The position numbers and the translations under genes are program-made. 64,000 nucleotides of DNA, taken from assembly GCA_963811595.1 (NCBI GenBank), contig CAWERW010000015.1, positions 310,001-374,000 on the forward strand. Direction: 5' to 3'. Positions 32,898-42,097 of this stretch are shown here, in pieces. Positions within the stretch are counted from its first letter, which is position 1. Every line of letters starts with the position of its first letter. Origin of the DNA: DASQFQ01 sp963811595 (GTDB lineage: Bacteria > Actinomycetota > Thermoleophilia > Solirubrobacterales > Solirubrobacteraceae). The notes beneath the pieces are model-generated. The model made no database searches. It was not told where the DNA came from and worked only from the letters and a program-made list of their open reading frames with translations.

Positions 32898-34625
32898 TCA
32901 CGAGGAGTCGAGGACGCCTTCCAGCGCAAGTACCCGCCTGACGATGGCGAGAGACGAGGCGTAGGTGGAATCCATTCCGTAGTACGAAAGACCGCGCGCG
33001 CCCAGCGTTCGCGCCTGCGTGTACGGGGTGTCTGAGGCGTAGTGGATGATCCCGAAGTCGATCGGGAGCTTGGAGAAGTTGACCGCCTCGCCGACCGGGT
33101 AGCGATCGACGTCCGCGATCTCGTAGACCGCGTCGCAGAACGGGCCGGCCTCCATCTCGACGACCGTGAACGCCTCGCGGTAGTAGTAGTCGAGGTAGGC
33201 GCGGTTCTGCAGGAACGTCGACTTGACCGTGACCGCGCGCTGATTGTCGAGGCCGGAGCCGAAGACGAGGAAGGGCGCGATGTCGTCGACCGAGAACGCG
33301 TTGTCGAGCCAGTACGTCGTGCCCGAGTGCTCGTCGTGGATGACCGAGGAGATCATCACGTCGCCGACGTCGGCGTTGAGCGTCGCCGCCTTGCCGAGCA
33401 CGTAGACGCCGCGCAGGCGGTCGGTGTCCTCGGTGATCTCGCGCAGGATGTTGTAGGCGGCGAGCCCGAGCGGATACTCGACGTTGACGATCACGGCCGG
33501 GCAGCTGCGCAGGCGCTCGGGATCCCCGATGCCGAGCCGCGGGTCGAGCACGGCGGGGTCGAGGCGGTCGACCTCGATCACCTGGGCAGAGACGCGCAGC
33601 GCGGTGCGGCTGGAGAGGTGGGTGACGCCGACCGCGCGCTCCTCGCGCGAGCGCTGCTCGAAGATGTCGGAGTCCTCGGGATGGCCGCTGAAGTACTCGC
33701 GCGCCGCGAAGTAGAGGAAGTTCTCCCACGAGCCCTCGGCCTCGCCGGAGCGGAAGAGGTCGAGCTCGGGCTTGAGGTCGGGGTCGTCGGAGCTGTCGAC
33801 CCACTCCGTGATCTCGCGCTCGCGGCTGCGGGCCGTGCCCGTCAGAAGGTTGACGATCGAGTGCGGGTTGGAGGAGACGAAGTACAGCGGGCGCTCCTCG
33901 AGCCCGAGCTCCTGCAGCGTCTGGCGCACCGGGCGCCACCAGCGGCGCGTCATGCGCGCGTAGCCGACGGCGCTGCCGCCGAGCATCCGCACGCGCAGGT
34001 TCTGCCGCCGGTCGTTGACGTCGCGCAGGCGCGCGCCGAAGTCCGCCCCCCACGCCTCGCGCAGCCGCGACCAGTCCTCCTGCGACCCGCCGAGCGCCTC
34101 CGAGCACTCCGCCGCGGTCGGCTCGTCGGCCTTGGGCCAGTCGAGCGAGCGCAGCTTGACGCGCAGCTTGTTCCACTCGATCTGGTAGGCGACGAGCGTC
34201 GGGATCAGGTCGTCGAGGTCCGACGCGGAGGCGAGCAGGACGGCGAGCAGGCCGTCGCCGTCGTGCGCCCAGCGGCGCCGGCGGGCGGGCGCCTCGAGCG
34301 CCTCCCAGTCCTCGATCGGGCCGATGCCGGCGCGCTTGAAGACGACCGCCTCCTGGCCCATCACGATCACCTTCGCGTCGGCGACCTCGTCGGGGAGGCG
34401 CCGCGTCGCGTACAGGAACGCTCCGAGATCGAGGTCCTCGGAGGCCGCCAGCGGGTGCAGGCTCGAGTTCATCGACCGGTGGCTCGGCTCGAGCACGCGC
34501 ACGAGCGTCTCGCCCGACGAGCGCAGGAGCGTCGTGTACGTGCGGTGGTAGAGCTCGACCTCGTCCGAGGACAGCCCGGGCGCGGGCTGCTGCTGGGAGG
34601 GAACGCGGAGACGCGGGACGGCCAT
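32898..34625 (-). CDS. Uncharacterised protein with phosphorylase-superfamily-like C-terminal domain (DUF6909-like)
   Basis: The protein is 575 aa and soluble. The N-terminal half is helical (EVELYHRTYTTLLRSSGETL, VAYQIEWNKLRVKLRSLDWP) and includes a segment RPLYFVSSNPHSIVNLLTG. The C-terminal half resembles nucleoside phosphorylases: GVYVLGKAATLNADVGDVMI, followed by SVIHDEHSGTTYW, then AVTVKSTFLQN and FTVVEMEAGPFCDAVYE, which echoes the E-M-E substrate-binding motif. I believe this is the family recorded as DUF6909, but the name is from memory. A nucleoside or nucleotide substrate is plausible, not shown. It is followed by the desaturase on the same strand. Confidence 0.65.
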   Translation of the reverse strand: MAVPRLRVPSQQQPAPGLSSDEVELYHRTYTTLLRSSGETLVRVLEPSHRSMNSSLHPLAASEDLDLGAFLYATRRLPDEVADAKVIVMGQEAVVFKRAGIGPIEDWEALEAPARRRRWAHDGDGLLAVLLASASDLDDLIPTLVAYQIEWNKLRVKLRSLDWPKADEPTAAECSEALGGSQEDWSRLREAWGADFGARLRDVNDRRQNLRVRMLGGSAVGYARMTRRWWRPVRQTLQELGLEERPLYFVSSNPHSIVNLLTGTARSREREITEWVDSSDDPDLKPELDLFRSGEAEGSWENFLYFAAREYFSGHPEDSDIFEQRSREERAVGVTHLSSRTALRVSAQVIEVDRLDPAVLDPRLGIGDPERLRSCPAVIVNVEYPLGLAAYNILREITEDTDRLRGVYVLGKAATLNADVGDVMISSVIHDEHSGTTYWLDNAFSVDDIAPFLVFGSGLDNQRAVTVKSTFLQNRAYLDYYYREAFTVVEMEAGPFCDAVYEIADVDRYPVGEAVNFSKLPIDFGIIHYASDTPYTQARTLGARGLSYYGMDSTYASSLAIVRRVLALEGVLDSS

Positions 34626-34635
34626 GCCCCAGAAC

Positions 34636-35028
34636 CTATTGGTTCAGCGGCCCGGGGTCCGCGGGGACGTCGACCGCGAGCTCCTGGAGCGCCGCGAGCG
34701 GGACGATGTCGAGCGCCCGCTCGTGGGTCGAGGCGAGCACCACGAAGGCGGCGGCGCCGTCCTGATAGGCGCGCAGCCAGTTGACCGCGGTGACGCACCA
34801 GCGGTCGCCGGGCTCGAGGCCGGGAAAGGCGAACTCCGGGCGCGGCGTGGCGAGATCGTTGCCGATCGACTGCTGGTGCTCGAGGAACTCCGCGGTGACG
34901 ACCGCGCAGATCGTATGGCTGCCGACGTCCCGCTCGTCGGTGTTGCAGCAGCCGTCGCGGAAGAAGCCGGTCACCGGGTCGCTGCCGCAGGTCTCGAGGG
35001 GCCCGCCGAGCACGTTGCGTGCGCTCAC
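34636..35028 (-). CDS. DUF2237 family protein
   Basis: The protein is 130 aa with a GTG start at 35028. It matches the DUF2237 pattern from end to end: NVLGGPLETCGSDPVTGFFR, DGCCNTDERDVGSHTICAVV, FLEHQQSIGNDLATPRPEF, and FPGLEPGDRWCVTAVNW. Conserved cysteines and histidine in DGCC and GSH suggest a metal or catalytic site, but the function of the family is unknown. It lies ten bases upstream of the DUF6909-like gene and probably shares its transcript. It diverges from the phosphoesterase gene with 18 bases between starts. Confidence 0.9.
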   Translation of the reverse strand: MSARNVLGGPLETCGSDPVTGFFRDGCCNTDERDVGSHTICAVVTAEFLEHQQSIGNDLATPRPEFAFPGLEPGDRWCVTAVNWLRAYQDGAAAFVVLASTHERALDIVPLAALQELAVDVPADPGPLNQ

Positions 35029-35046
35029 GTGGGCAGTATTGCGTGC

Positions 35047-35604
35047 GTGCGCGTGCTCGCTCTCGCCGACAAGCCGCCGCCGCTGGACCCTGCGCTGATG
35101 GCGCAGCGGATGGGCGTGCAGGCGATCGTCTGCCTCGGCGACCTCGACCTCGCGTGGATCGAGTCGCTGCGCGCCGTGCGGCTGCCGAAGGTCGGCGTCC
35201 ACGGCAACCACGACCCGCCGCACCTGCTGCGCGAGGTCGAGGTCGACGACCTCCACCTGCGGCGCACCTCGCTGGGCGGCCTCACGCTGGCCGGCTTCGA
35301 GGGCTGCGTCCGCTACGGCGGCGGCGGCCCGCACCACTACACGCAGCGCCAGGCGTCACGGCTCGCGCGGCGGCTGCCGGCCGCCGACGTGCTGATCTGC
35401 CACTGCCCGCCGCGCGGCGTCAACGACGATCCGGACGACCCCGCGCACGTCGGCTTCGACGGCCTCCGCGACTGGGTCGAGCGGCATCGCCCGCGCCACA
35501 TCCTGCACGGCCACACCCACCCGGTCGCCGGGCTCGCGCAGAAGCGCTACGGCGACGCGCGCGTCCACTGGATCGCGGGCGCGCGCGTCGTGCAGCTCGA
35601 CTAG
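35047..35604 (+). CDS. Metallophosphoesterase
   Basis: The protein is 185 aa from a GTG start. Calcineurin-like metal motifs are visible: VCLGDLDLAWIESL (GD), VGVHGNHDP (GNHD), VLICHCPPRGVND (the H of the CH-P motif) and HILHGHTHPVAG (GHTH). The very N-terminal D-x-H element is degenerate (LALADKPP), which is seen in a subset of these enzymes that act on phosphodiesters. Likely cytoplasmic phosphoesterase of unknown substrate. Its TAG stop shares CTAG at 35601-35604 with the convergent ABC permease gene. Confidence 0.88.
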   Translation: MRVLALADKPPPLDPALMAQRMGVQAIVCLGDLDLAWIESLRAVRLPKVGVHGNHDPPHLLREVEVDDLHLRRTSLGGLTLAGFEGCVRYGGGGPHHYTQRQASRLARRLPAADVLICHCPPRGVNDDPDDPAHVGFDGLRDWVERHRPRHILHGHTHPVAGLAQKRYGDARVHWIAGARVVQLD

Positions 35605-36443
35605 CCTGCGCGCCGGTACAGGCGCACGGTCAGCGGCGCGAACACCGCGGTGATCAGCGCGCCCTCGCCGATCACGAGCAGCACGTCGCTGAGCTCCGAC
35701 GTCCCCGCCATCAGCTCGCGCACGGCGGTGACGAGATGCGAGATCGGGTTGACGTCCACGAACGCCTCCAGCCAGCTCGGCAGCGTCGACGGGTCGACGA
35801 AGATGTTGCTCAGGAAGACGAGCGGGAACAGCAGCATGAAGCCGGTGTTGAGCACCGCGTTGGGCGCGCGCAGGATCAGGCCGAGCGTCGTGAACACCCA
35901 GCTCAGCCCGAACGTGAACCAGACGGTCAGCGCGATCGCGGCGAGGACGCCGAGCGGACCGCCGTCGGCGGCGAAGCCCATGATCAGCCCGAGCACGAGC
36001 ACGACGACGGAGGCGATCGCGTAGCGGACGCTGTCGCCGACGACCGCGCCGACCAGCGGCGAGGGCCGCCACACGGGCAGCGAGCGGAAGCGGTCGACGA
36101 CGCCCTTCGTCATGTCCGTGTTGAGCGCCACGCCGGAGTAGACCGACACGAACAGCACGGACTGCACGAGCACGCCGGGCAGGATGAACTGGAGGTACTC
36201 GTCGGTCGACCCGGCGACGGCGCCGCCGAACAGGTAGGTGAACATGAGCAGGAACAGCACCGGCGTGACGGTCACGTCGAGCAGCTGCTCCGGCACGTGC
36301 TTGATCTTGAGCATGCCGCGCCAGCCGAACGTCAGGCAGTTGGCGAGCGCGCTCGGCCGCTTCGGCGGCTTGCAGGAGACGAGCGCGGTGTGGACGGACT
36401 GCTCGAGGTGCAGGTCGGGCTCGGGCGGATGGACGACGCTCAT
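35601..36443 (-). CDS. ABC-2 type transporter permease (DrrB-like)
   Basis: The protein is 280 aa with about six membrane helices: VTPVLFLLMFTYLFGG, FILPGVLVQSVLFVSVYSG, VVVLVLGLIMGFAA and later segments. The phrase ALNTDMTKGVVDRFRSLPV, and the terminal helix region VDVNPISHLVTAVRELM, are typical of daunorubicin-resistance-type exporters. It pairs with the ATPase just upstream, whose stop overlaps its ATG as ATGA. Efflux of a hydrophobic compound or a lipid is the likely role; the substrate is unknown. Confidence 0.9.
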   Translation of the reverse strand: MSVVHPPEPDLHLEQSVHTALVSCKPPKRPSALANCLTFGWRGMLKIKHVPEQLLDVTVTPVLFLLMFTYLFGGAVAGSTDEYLQFILPGVLVQSVLFVSVYSGVALNTDMTKGVVDRFRSLPVWRPSPLVGAVVGDSVRYAIASVVVLVLGLIMGFAADGGPLGVLAAIALTVWFTFGLSWVFTTLGLILRAPNAVLNTGFMLLFPLVFLSNIFVDPSTLPSWLEAFVDVNPISHLVTAVRELMAGTSELSDVLLVIGEGALITAVFAPLTVRLYRRAG

Positions 36444-37405
36444 GCCGTCACCTCCTCTTCCTCGACGGGGGCGGGCCGGCCGGTGAGCGCGAGGAAGACC
36501 TCGTCGAGCGTCGGCTGGCCGAGCGAGAAGTTGGCGACGTCGAGCCCGGCGGCGAACAGCGCCGCGACGGCCTCCGACGCGACCTCGGCGTTGAGCGCGG
36601 GCACCGTCAGCGCGGCGGGGTCGGAGTCGAGCTGCACGGTCGTGTCGAGCGCGCCCATCAGCACGGCGGCGGCGCGCTCGCGCTGCTCGGGATCGGCGAC
36701 CCGCACGTGCAGCGAGCCCTGGCCGACCGACGCCTTGAGCTCGCCCGGCGTGCCCTCGGCGATCACGCGGCCGTGGTCGATGACCGCGATCCGGTTCGCG
36801 AGCTGGTCGGCCTCGTCGAGGTACTGGGTGCACAGCAGCACCGTCGTGCCCTCGCCGACGAGCGCGCGGATGATCTCCCACACCTGGTTGCGCGAGCGCG
36901 GGTCGAGCCCGGTGGTCGGCTCGTCGAGGAACATCAGCCGCGGCGTGACGACGATGCTGGCGGCGATGTCGAGCCGGCGGCGCATGCCGCCCGAGTAGTT
37001 CTTGACCTGGCGGCCGCTCGCGTCGGAGAGGCCGAACGCGTCGAGCAGCTCGTCCGCGCGGTCCTTCGCGGCGGGGCGCGCGTAGCCGAGCAGGCGCCCC
37101 ATCAGGATCAGGTTCTCGCGACCCGTGAGGTCCTCGTCGACGGACGCGAGCTGGCCGGTGAGGCTGACGAGGCCGCGCACGGCGTCGGCCTCCTCCACGA
37201 CGTCGTGGCCGAGCACGCGAGCGGTCCCGGCGTCCGGGCGCAGCAGCGTGGCGAGCATGCGGATGGTGGTCGTCTTGCCGGCGCCGTTGGGGCCGAGCAC
37301 GCCGTAGACGGCGCCGGCGGGCACCGCGAGGTCGACGCGGTCCACGGCGCGAGTGGTTCCGAAGGACTTGGCGAGGCCGTTTGCCTCGATTGCGAGAGAG
37401 CTCAT
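36440..37405 (-). CDS. ABC transporter ATP-binding protein (DrrA-like)
   Basis: The protein is 321 aa. It has the full nucleotide-binding set: Walker A GPNGAGKTTT, Q-loop LTGQLAS, signature YSGGMRRRLDIA, Walker B LMFLDEPTTGLDP and H-loop region TQYLDEADQL. The DrrA-type C-terminal extension (about 235-321, including SLGQPTLDEVFLALTGRPA) is present. It energises the DrrB-like permease with which it is translationally coupled. A second, separate pair of the same type lies at 42098-43665. Confidence 0.95.
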   Translation of the reverse strand: MSSLAIEANGLAKSFGTTRAVDRVDLAVPAGAVYGVLGPNGAGKTTTIRMLATLLRPDAGTARVLGHDVVEEADAVRGLVSLTGQLASVDEDLTGRENLILMGRLLGYARPAAKDRADELLDAFGLSDASGRQVKNYSGGMRRRLDIAASIVVTPRLMFLDEPTTGLDPRSRNQVWEIIRALVGEGTTVLLCTQYLDEADQLANRIAVIDHGRVIAEGTPGELKASVGQGSLHVRVADPEQRERAAAVLMGALDTTVQLDSDPAALTVPALNAEVASEAVAALFAAGLDVANFSLGQPTLDEVFLALTGRPAPVEEEEVTA

Positions 37406-37489
37406 GTCAGCGACACAGCGTGCCGGACCGCGGGCGCCACTTGGGTACGGGCAACCCCACAGCGAGCTCAGCCTTTCGTGCTCAGTCCT

Positions 37490-37936
37490 CTAGAACGGCT
37501 TGGCCGTCATCAGGAAGATCGTGATCACGATCAGCGCGATCGTCACGAACGTCCAGGTGCGCACGGTGGCGAGCGCGCGGTCGTAGGCGGCCTCGTCACC
37601 GCCCTCGGCGGAGGCGACGAGGCCCTCCTCGCCCTTGCGCAGCACGGTGGCGCCCAGCCCCGCGATCACGAGCAGCAGCAGGAACGACGTCCCGACCCAG
37701 CCCTGGTCCCACAGCTCCGCGTCGGTGGCGAGGTAGATCCCGGCGAGCAGGACGACCCCGATCGCGGGCCCGGTCACGCGCTTGCTGAACGCGATCTGGG
37801 CGTGGTGGAAGGCGGCGCGCTGCGCGAGCGGGAAGCGCGCGTTGACGGCGAGGAAGACCGGATACGCGAACAGGGCGCCGAACGCGACCACGACCGCGGT
37901 GATGTGGAGCCAGAGGACGGCGTCGTAGAGAGCCAC
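37490..37936 (-). CDS. DUF2269-like integral membrane protein
   Basis: The protein is 148 aa with a GTG start and four membrane helices (LWLHITAVVVAFGALFAYPV, GPAIGVVLLAGIYLA, TSFLLLLVIAGLGATVL, TFVTIALIVITIFLM). The early WLHI segment, the long first loop and overall length fit DUF2269 proteins, a family of predicted inner-membrane proteins without known function. It lies seven bases after the alpha/beta hydrolase stop, so it may share that transcript. The 84 bases upstream of the ABC genes hold nothing I can identify. Confidence 0.78.
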   Translation of the reverse strand: MALYDAVLWLHITAVVVAFGALFAYPVFLAVNARFPLAQRAAFHHAQIAFSKRVTGPAIGVVLLAGIYLATDAELWDQGWVGTSFLLLLVIAGLGATVLRKGEEGLVASAEGGDEAAYDRALATVRTWTFVTIALIVITIFLMTAKPF

Positions 37937-37943
37937 GCGGCCA

Positions 37944-38603
37944 TCATGCCAGCGCGTCCAGCACGATCCGCGTCACCTCGTCGGGGCGCGAGAAGAACGG
38001 CGAATGCGAGGCCGGGAGCCGGTGCACGGTGCCTGCCCGCGCGGCCATCGCCTCCTGCGCCGGGGGCGGCACCGCGCGGTCCTGCTCGCAGATCACGTAC
38101 GTGCTCGGCACGTCGTGCCACGCCGCCGCGGTCTGCGGCGTCGCGATCGCGGCCACGGACTGGGGCCTGAGGAGGCCTGCCGCGAACGCGGCCTGCTCGG
38201 GCGTGCAGTCGCCGTAGAGCACCTCCTCGGTCCGCTGCGCGAGGTGCGATCCCGCCGCCTCGTCGACCGCGATCCAGTCGGGCAGCTCGTGCTGCATGGC
38301 GTCGAGCAGCGACTCGCCCACCTCGAGCATGAACGCGCACAGGTAGACGAGGCCCGCGGCGCCGGCCGCGCCCTCGCTGATCGCCACGCCGCCGTAGGAG
38401 TGGCCGACCACGACGGTGGGCTCGCCCATCCCCGCCACCGCGTCGCGGACCGCGGCGGCGTCGTCGGCCAGGCCGGAGCGGCCGTCGTTGCTGGGCAGCT
38501 CGATCACGCGCAGGCCGACGTCGGCGAGCGCGAGGCGATCGATGACCTCCGACCAGCACCACGCCCCGTGCCACGAGCCGGGGACGAGCAGGACGGCGCT
38601 CAC
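37944..38603 (-). CDS. Alpha/beta hydrolase
   Basis: The protein is 219 aa. GTG start overlaps the histidine kinase stop as GTGA. It begins VSAVLLVPGSWHGAWCWSEV, which is the oxyanion-hole strand (GSWHGAWCW is typical of esterases related to plant methyl-esterases), and the nucleophile elbow is VVVGHSYGGVAISEG. The catalytic acid is probably in CEQDRAVPP and the histidine in RLPASHSPFFSRPDEV. Soluble; the substrate is likely an ester, amide or lactone. Coupling with a GAF sensor kinase suggests joint expression, perhaps in signal turnover, which is speculative. Confidence 0.9.
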   Translation of the reverse strand: MSAVLLVPGSWHGAWCWSEVIDRLALADVGLRVIELPSNDGRSGLADDAAAVRDAVAGMGEPTVVVGHSYGGVAISEGAAGAAGLVYLCAFMLEVGESLLDAMQHELPDWIAVDEAAGSHLAQRTEEVLYGDCTPEQAAFAAGLLRPQSVAAIATPQTAAAWHDVPSTYVICEQDRAVPPPAQEAMAARAGTVHRLPASHSPFFSRPDEVTRIVLDALA

Positions 38604-39790
38604 GCGACCTCGCTCGTGGCCGCGACGGCGACCGGCACGTCGGCGCGCACGGAGGTGCCCCGGCCGGGCGCGCTGTCCACGTGCAGGCGCCCGCCGAGCG
38701 CCGCGACGCGGTCCTCGAGCCCGACGAGCCCCGAGCCCGCGGTGTGGTCGGCGCCGCCGACGCCGTCGTCCTCGATCGCCACGAGCAGGCGGTCCCCGAG
38801 CGAACGCACCTCGACGTCGGCGTACGAGGCACGCGCGTACTTCGCGACGTTGGTCAGCGACTCCGCGATCACGTAGTAGGCGGCGACCTCGATGGCCGGC
38901 GGCGGGCGCTCGGCAACGTCGTAGGTCAGCTCGACCGGCAGCGGCGCGCGCTGGACGAGACCGGTGAGCGCGGCCTCGAGCCCGTGATCGCTGAGCACCG
39001 CGGGGTGCAGGCCGCGTGCGAGCTCGCGCAGCTCGGCGAGCGCGGAAGCGAGCTCCTCGGTGGCACGCGCGACCGCGGCGTGCGCGGCCGTGGGGTCGGT
39101 GTCGATCAGGCGGTCGGCGATCTGCAGCCCGAGAGCGAGCGTGACGAGCCGCTGCTGCGCGCCGTCGTGGAGGTTGCGCTCGAGCCGTCGGCGCTCGGCG
39201 TCGCCCGCGGCGACGATGCGAGCCCGCGACGCGGCGAGCTGCTCGCGCGCCTCGGCGTTGGCGAGCGCCTGCGCGACGAGCTCGGTGAAGCCGGCGATGC
39301 GCTCCTCCGCGCCCGGCGCGAACGCGTGGGCGCGGACGCTCGAGACGACGACGCCGCCCCACAGCTCACCGTCGAGCACGATCGGCGCGCCGACGCCCGA
39401 GGCGATGCCGAGGTCCTGCAGGCGCTCCGCGAGCGCCCCCGTCAGCCCCGCGTAGTCGTCGACGCGCTCGGGCCGGCCGCTGCGGTAGATCTTCGGCGCG
39501 AGCGTCGCCCCGCCGAGCTCGATGTGCGCGCCGAGCGGCATGCTCGGCACGCCCGGCTCGTGCCACGCGCCGATGACGTCGGCGGTGCCGTCGCTGCGAT
39601 AGCGGACCATGTTCGCGGTCTGGGCGCCGAGCAGCCGGCCGACCTCCTCGGTGACCGCCGGGAACACCCGCGCGGGCTCGCCGGCGGTGGCGACCAGCGT
39701 GGCGACCCGCCGGAGCGCCGCCTGCTCGTCGAGCAGCGCCTGCACCGCCGTCGGTCCCCCGGGAGGCTCCATGGCCAGCAACCCTCCCAT
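38600..39790 (-). CDS. GAF-domain sensor histidine kinase (NarL-partner type)
   Basis: The protein is 396 aa and lacks membrane helices. A GAF domain covers about 25-180 (VFPAVTEEVGRLLGAQTANM, GVGAPIVLDGELWGGVVVSS). The HisKA_3 helix has AERRRLERNLHDGAQQRLVT with the phosphoacceptor in LHDG, then LRELARGLHPAVLSDHGLEA. The ATPase domain ends with AIEDDGVGG and GLVGLEDRVAALGGRLHVDS. No receiver or response-regulator gene follows, so the partner is elsewhere. It senses a cytoplasmic ligand through GAF. A GTGA overlap couples it to the hydrolase gene. Confidence 0.92.
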   Translation of the reverse strand: MGGLLAMEPPGGPTAVQALLDEQAALRRVATLVATAGEPARVFPAVTEEVGRLLGAQTANMVRYRSDGTADVIGAWHEPGVPSMPLGAHIELGGATLAPKIYRSGRPERVDDYAGLTGALAERLQDLGIASGVGAPIVLDGELWGGVVVSSVRAHAFAPGAEERIAGFTELVAQALANAEAREQLAASRARIVAAGDAERRRLERNLHDGAQQRLVTLALGLQIADRLIDTDPTAAHAAVARATEELASALAELRELARGLHPAVLSDHGLEAALTGLVQRAPLPVELTYDVAERPPPAIEVAAYYVIAESLTNVAKYARASYADVEVRSLGDRLLVAIEDDGVGGADHTAGSGLVGLEDRVAALGGRLHVDSAPGRGTSVRADVPVAVAATSEVA

Positions 39791-39832
39791 ACGCGGTCCG
39801 GCGAGGCGAACACGGGGCTGCGACGATCGGCG

Positions 39833-40075
39833 ATGACGTTTCTCGACACGGAGCGCGCGGCCGCGGCGGCTGCGTTCGAGCTACTGCATGCTCGCGCACG
39901 GCTCGAAAATGCTCGAGGAGCTGCTCGAGCCGCACGAGCTGCACGCGCCCTGCGCTGCTTCTTCAGCAAGACGCTCGACGCGCTCGGCGTGCTCCCCGAC
40001 GCGAGCTACGCGACTCGCTTCGAGCCCGAGCTGCGCGACGCGCTCACGGTGGGCCGCCCGATCGCCGGGCGCTGA
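39833..40075 (+). CDS. Small hypothetical protein
   Basis: The protein is 80 aa, alanine- and arginine-rich and probably helical at the N-terminus (TERAAAAAAFELLHARARLE). The C-terminal segment ALRCFFSKTLDALGVLPDAS looks more like a real protein. It diverges from the GAF kinase by 42 bases and overlaps the end of the GGDEF-EAL gene by 32 bases on the opposite strand. No family is recognised, and composition alone could produce this frame in GC-rich DNA. Confidence 0.4.
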   Translation: MTFLDTERAAAAAAFELLHARARLENARGAARAARAARALRCFFSKTLDALGVLPDASYATRFEPELRDALTVGRPIAGR

Positions 40076-42020
40076 CGCGGCGCCGCAGCCACTGCGCGAG
40101 CTCGGGCGCCGGCATCGGGCGCGCGAGGTAGTGGCCCTGGATCTCGTCGCAGCCCCAGTCGGCGAGCAGGTCGCAGGCCTCGGCGTGGTCGACGCCCTCG
40201 GCGACGACGCGGACGCCGAGCCGGCGGCCGAGGTCGACGAGCGAGCGCACGATCGCCGCGTCGCGCTCGTCGTGGGAGATCCGCATGACGAACGAGCGGT
40301 CGATCTTGAGCACGTCGACGTGCAGCTCCTTGAGGTGCACGAGCCCCGCGCGGCCGGCGCCGAAGTCGTCGAGCGCGGTGCCGACGCCGATCGCGCGCAG
40401 CCCGACGAGCACGTCGACCGTGCGCTCGACGTCGGCCATGACGATCTCCTCGGAGACCTCGATCTCGAGCTGCTCGGGCGCCACGTGGTGGTGGTCGAGC
40501 AGCCGCTCGACCTCCGACGGCAGGCCGAGGTCGAGCAGGTCGGCCGGGCCGAGGTTGACGGCCACGCTGATCTCGTGGCCCGCACCGCGCAGGCGGCTGA
40601 GCTCCTCGAGCGCGCGGTCGAGCACGAACGCGGTCAGCGCCCGGGTCAGGCCGCTCTGCTCGACCAGCGGCAGGAAGTGACCGGGGCCGAGCAGCCCGCG
40701 CTCGGGGTGCTCCCAGCGCACCAGCGCCTCGACGCCGCGGACCTCGCCGCTGCGCAGTTCGGCCTTCGGCTGGTAGTGCAGGACGAGCTGGCCGGCCTCC
40801 AGCGCGGCGCCGAGCTCGCCGATCAGCGCGAGCCGCTGGCGGCTGTGGCGGTCCCGGCCGGCGAGGTAGACCTCGTGGCCGGTGCGCATGCGCTTGGCCT
40901 GGTACATCGCCACGTCGGCGCGCTGCAGCAGCCCCATCGCGTCCTCGGAGTGCTCGGGGTAGAGCGCGATGCCGACGCTCGCGTCGATGTGCACGCGGAT
41001 GTCGCCGACCGCGAACGGCTGCTCGAGCGAGGCCCGCAGCCGCAGCCCGGCGGTGCTGGCCGACGCCTCGTCGCCGGGCTGGAGGATGAGCGCGAACTCG
41101 TCGCCGCCGAGCCGCGCCAGCGTGTCCTCGCCGCGCAGGAGCTGCTTGAGCCGCGGGCCGATCTGGCGCAGCACCTCGTCGCCCGCGTGATGGCCGAGCG
41201 TGTCGTTGAGCTCCTTGAAGCCGTCGAGGTCGATCACCAGCAGCGCGAGCTCGTTCGCCGGCGAGGCGATCGCGGCGTGCAGCGTGTCGACGAGGTGGCG
41301 GCGGTTGCCGAGGCCGGTGAGGTCGTCGGTGAGCGCCTGCGTACGGCTCTCGCGCAGCCGCTCGACGACGGTGATTCCGGCGCGCGCCATGCCGGCCACC
41401 CACGTCAGGGAGGCGAGCGCGATCGCGACGTCGTCGATGGCCGCGAGCTGGCCGGCCGCGAGCAGCCCGAGCGCGATCGTCGCGAAGCCGAGGATCGCGG
41501 TGAGCACGACGGGGCTGAACTCCGGGCCGGGCGTCGCGGGCGGCTCGCGCACCCAGGCGGCCGCGGCGACGGCGAGCGCCGCCACCGGCGCGAGCACGAC
41601 CCCGGCGCCCAGCGCGGCGACGCCCGCGAGCGCGAGCACCAGCGCCCAGCCCGGCCGCCAGCGGCAGAGCGCGAGCCCGGCCGCGACGCCGCCCGCGCCC
41701 AGCGCCGCCGCCGGGGCCGCGCCGGCCTCGATGGCGAGGCCCGCGAGCGCGGTGGCGCCCATGAGCGCGTCGAGCCACGACAGCCGGTCGATCGAGCCCT
41801 CGCGGGCGATCACGTGCAGGACGACCGCGACGATCGCGAGCGCGCAGCTGGCGATCGCCGCTGCCTCCGGCTGCTCGGCCAGGTAGCCGGCGGCCGCCGT
41901 CGCGAGGGCCAGCGCGAACACCGCGCGGGAGGCGCGCTGCTCGCGGTTGCGGGCGGCCGCGACGAGCGTCGCCGCCGCCCCCGCCGCCAACAGCGCGCCC
42001 GCAATGATCTCCACGAGCAT
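40044..42020 (-). CDS. GGDEF-EAL domain protein with N-terminal membrane region
   Basis: The protein is 658 aa. The first 210 residues hold about eight hydrophobic helices. A GGDEF domain follows (LTDDLTGLGNRRHLVDTLHA, RLGGDEFALIL with intact GGDEF), then an EAL domain (EVRGVEALVRWEHPERG with EAL, AVNLGPADLL, LDDFGAGRAGLVHLK with DDFG, and VVAEGVDHAEACDLL). Both active sites look intact, so cyclic-di-GMP synthesis, hydrolysis or both are possible. The membrane region may sense a ligand at the cell surface. It probably stands alone. Confidence 0.93.
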   Translation of the reverse strand: MLVEIIAGALLAAGAAATLVAAARNREQRASRAVFALALATAAAGYLAEQPEAAAIASCALAIVAVVLHVIAREGSIDRLSWLDALMGATALAGLAIEAGAAPAAALGAGGVAAGLALCRWRPGWALVLALAGVAALGAGVVLAPVAALAVAAAAWVREPPATPGPEFSPVVLTAILGFATIALGLLAAGQLAAIDDVAIALASLTWVAGMARAGITVVERLRESRTQALTDDLTGLGNRRHLVDTLHAAIASPANELALLVIDLDGFKELNDTLGHHAGDEVLRQIGPRLKQLLRGEDTLARLGGDEFALILQPGDEASASTAGLRLRASLEQPFAVGDIRVHIDASVGIALYPEHSEDAMGLLQRADVAMYQAKRMRTGHEVYLAGRDRHSRQRLALIGELGAALEAGQLVLHYQPKAELRSGEVRGVEALVRWEHPERGLLGPGHFLPLVEQSGLTRALTAFVLDRALEELSRLRGAGHEISVAVNLGPADLLDLGLPSEVERLLDHHHVAPEQLEIEVSEEIVMADVERTVDVLVGLRAIGVGTALDDFGAGRAGLVHLKELHVDVLKIDRSFVMRISHDERDAAIVRSLVDLGRRLGVRVVAEGVDHAEACDLLADWGCDEIQGHYLARPMPAPELAQWLRRRVSARRSGGPP

Positions 42021-42097
42021 TCAGGAATCCTCGCGCATCAGGGAAGCACGAATGGAGAAGACAGCCGCGGGGGGTGGCAGCTAGCCTCGCCCGCTGC

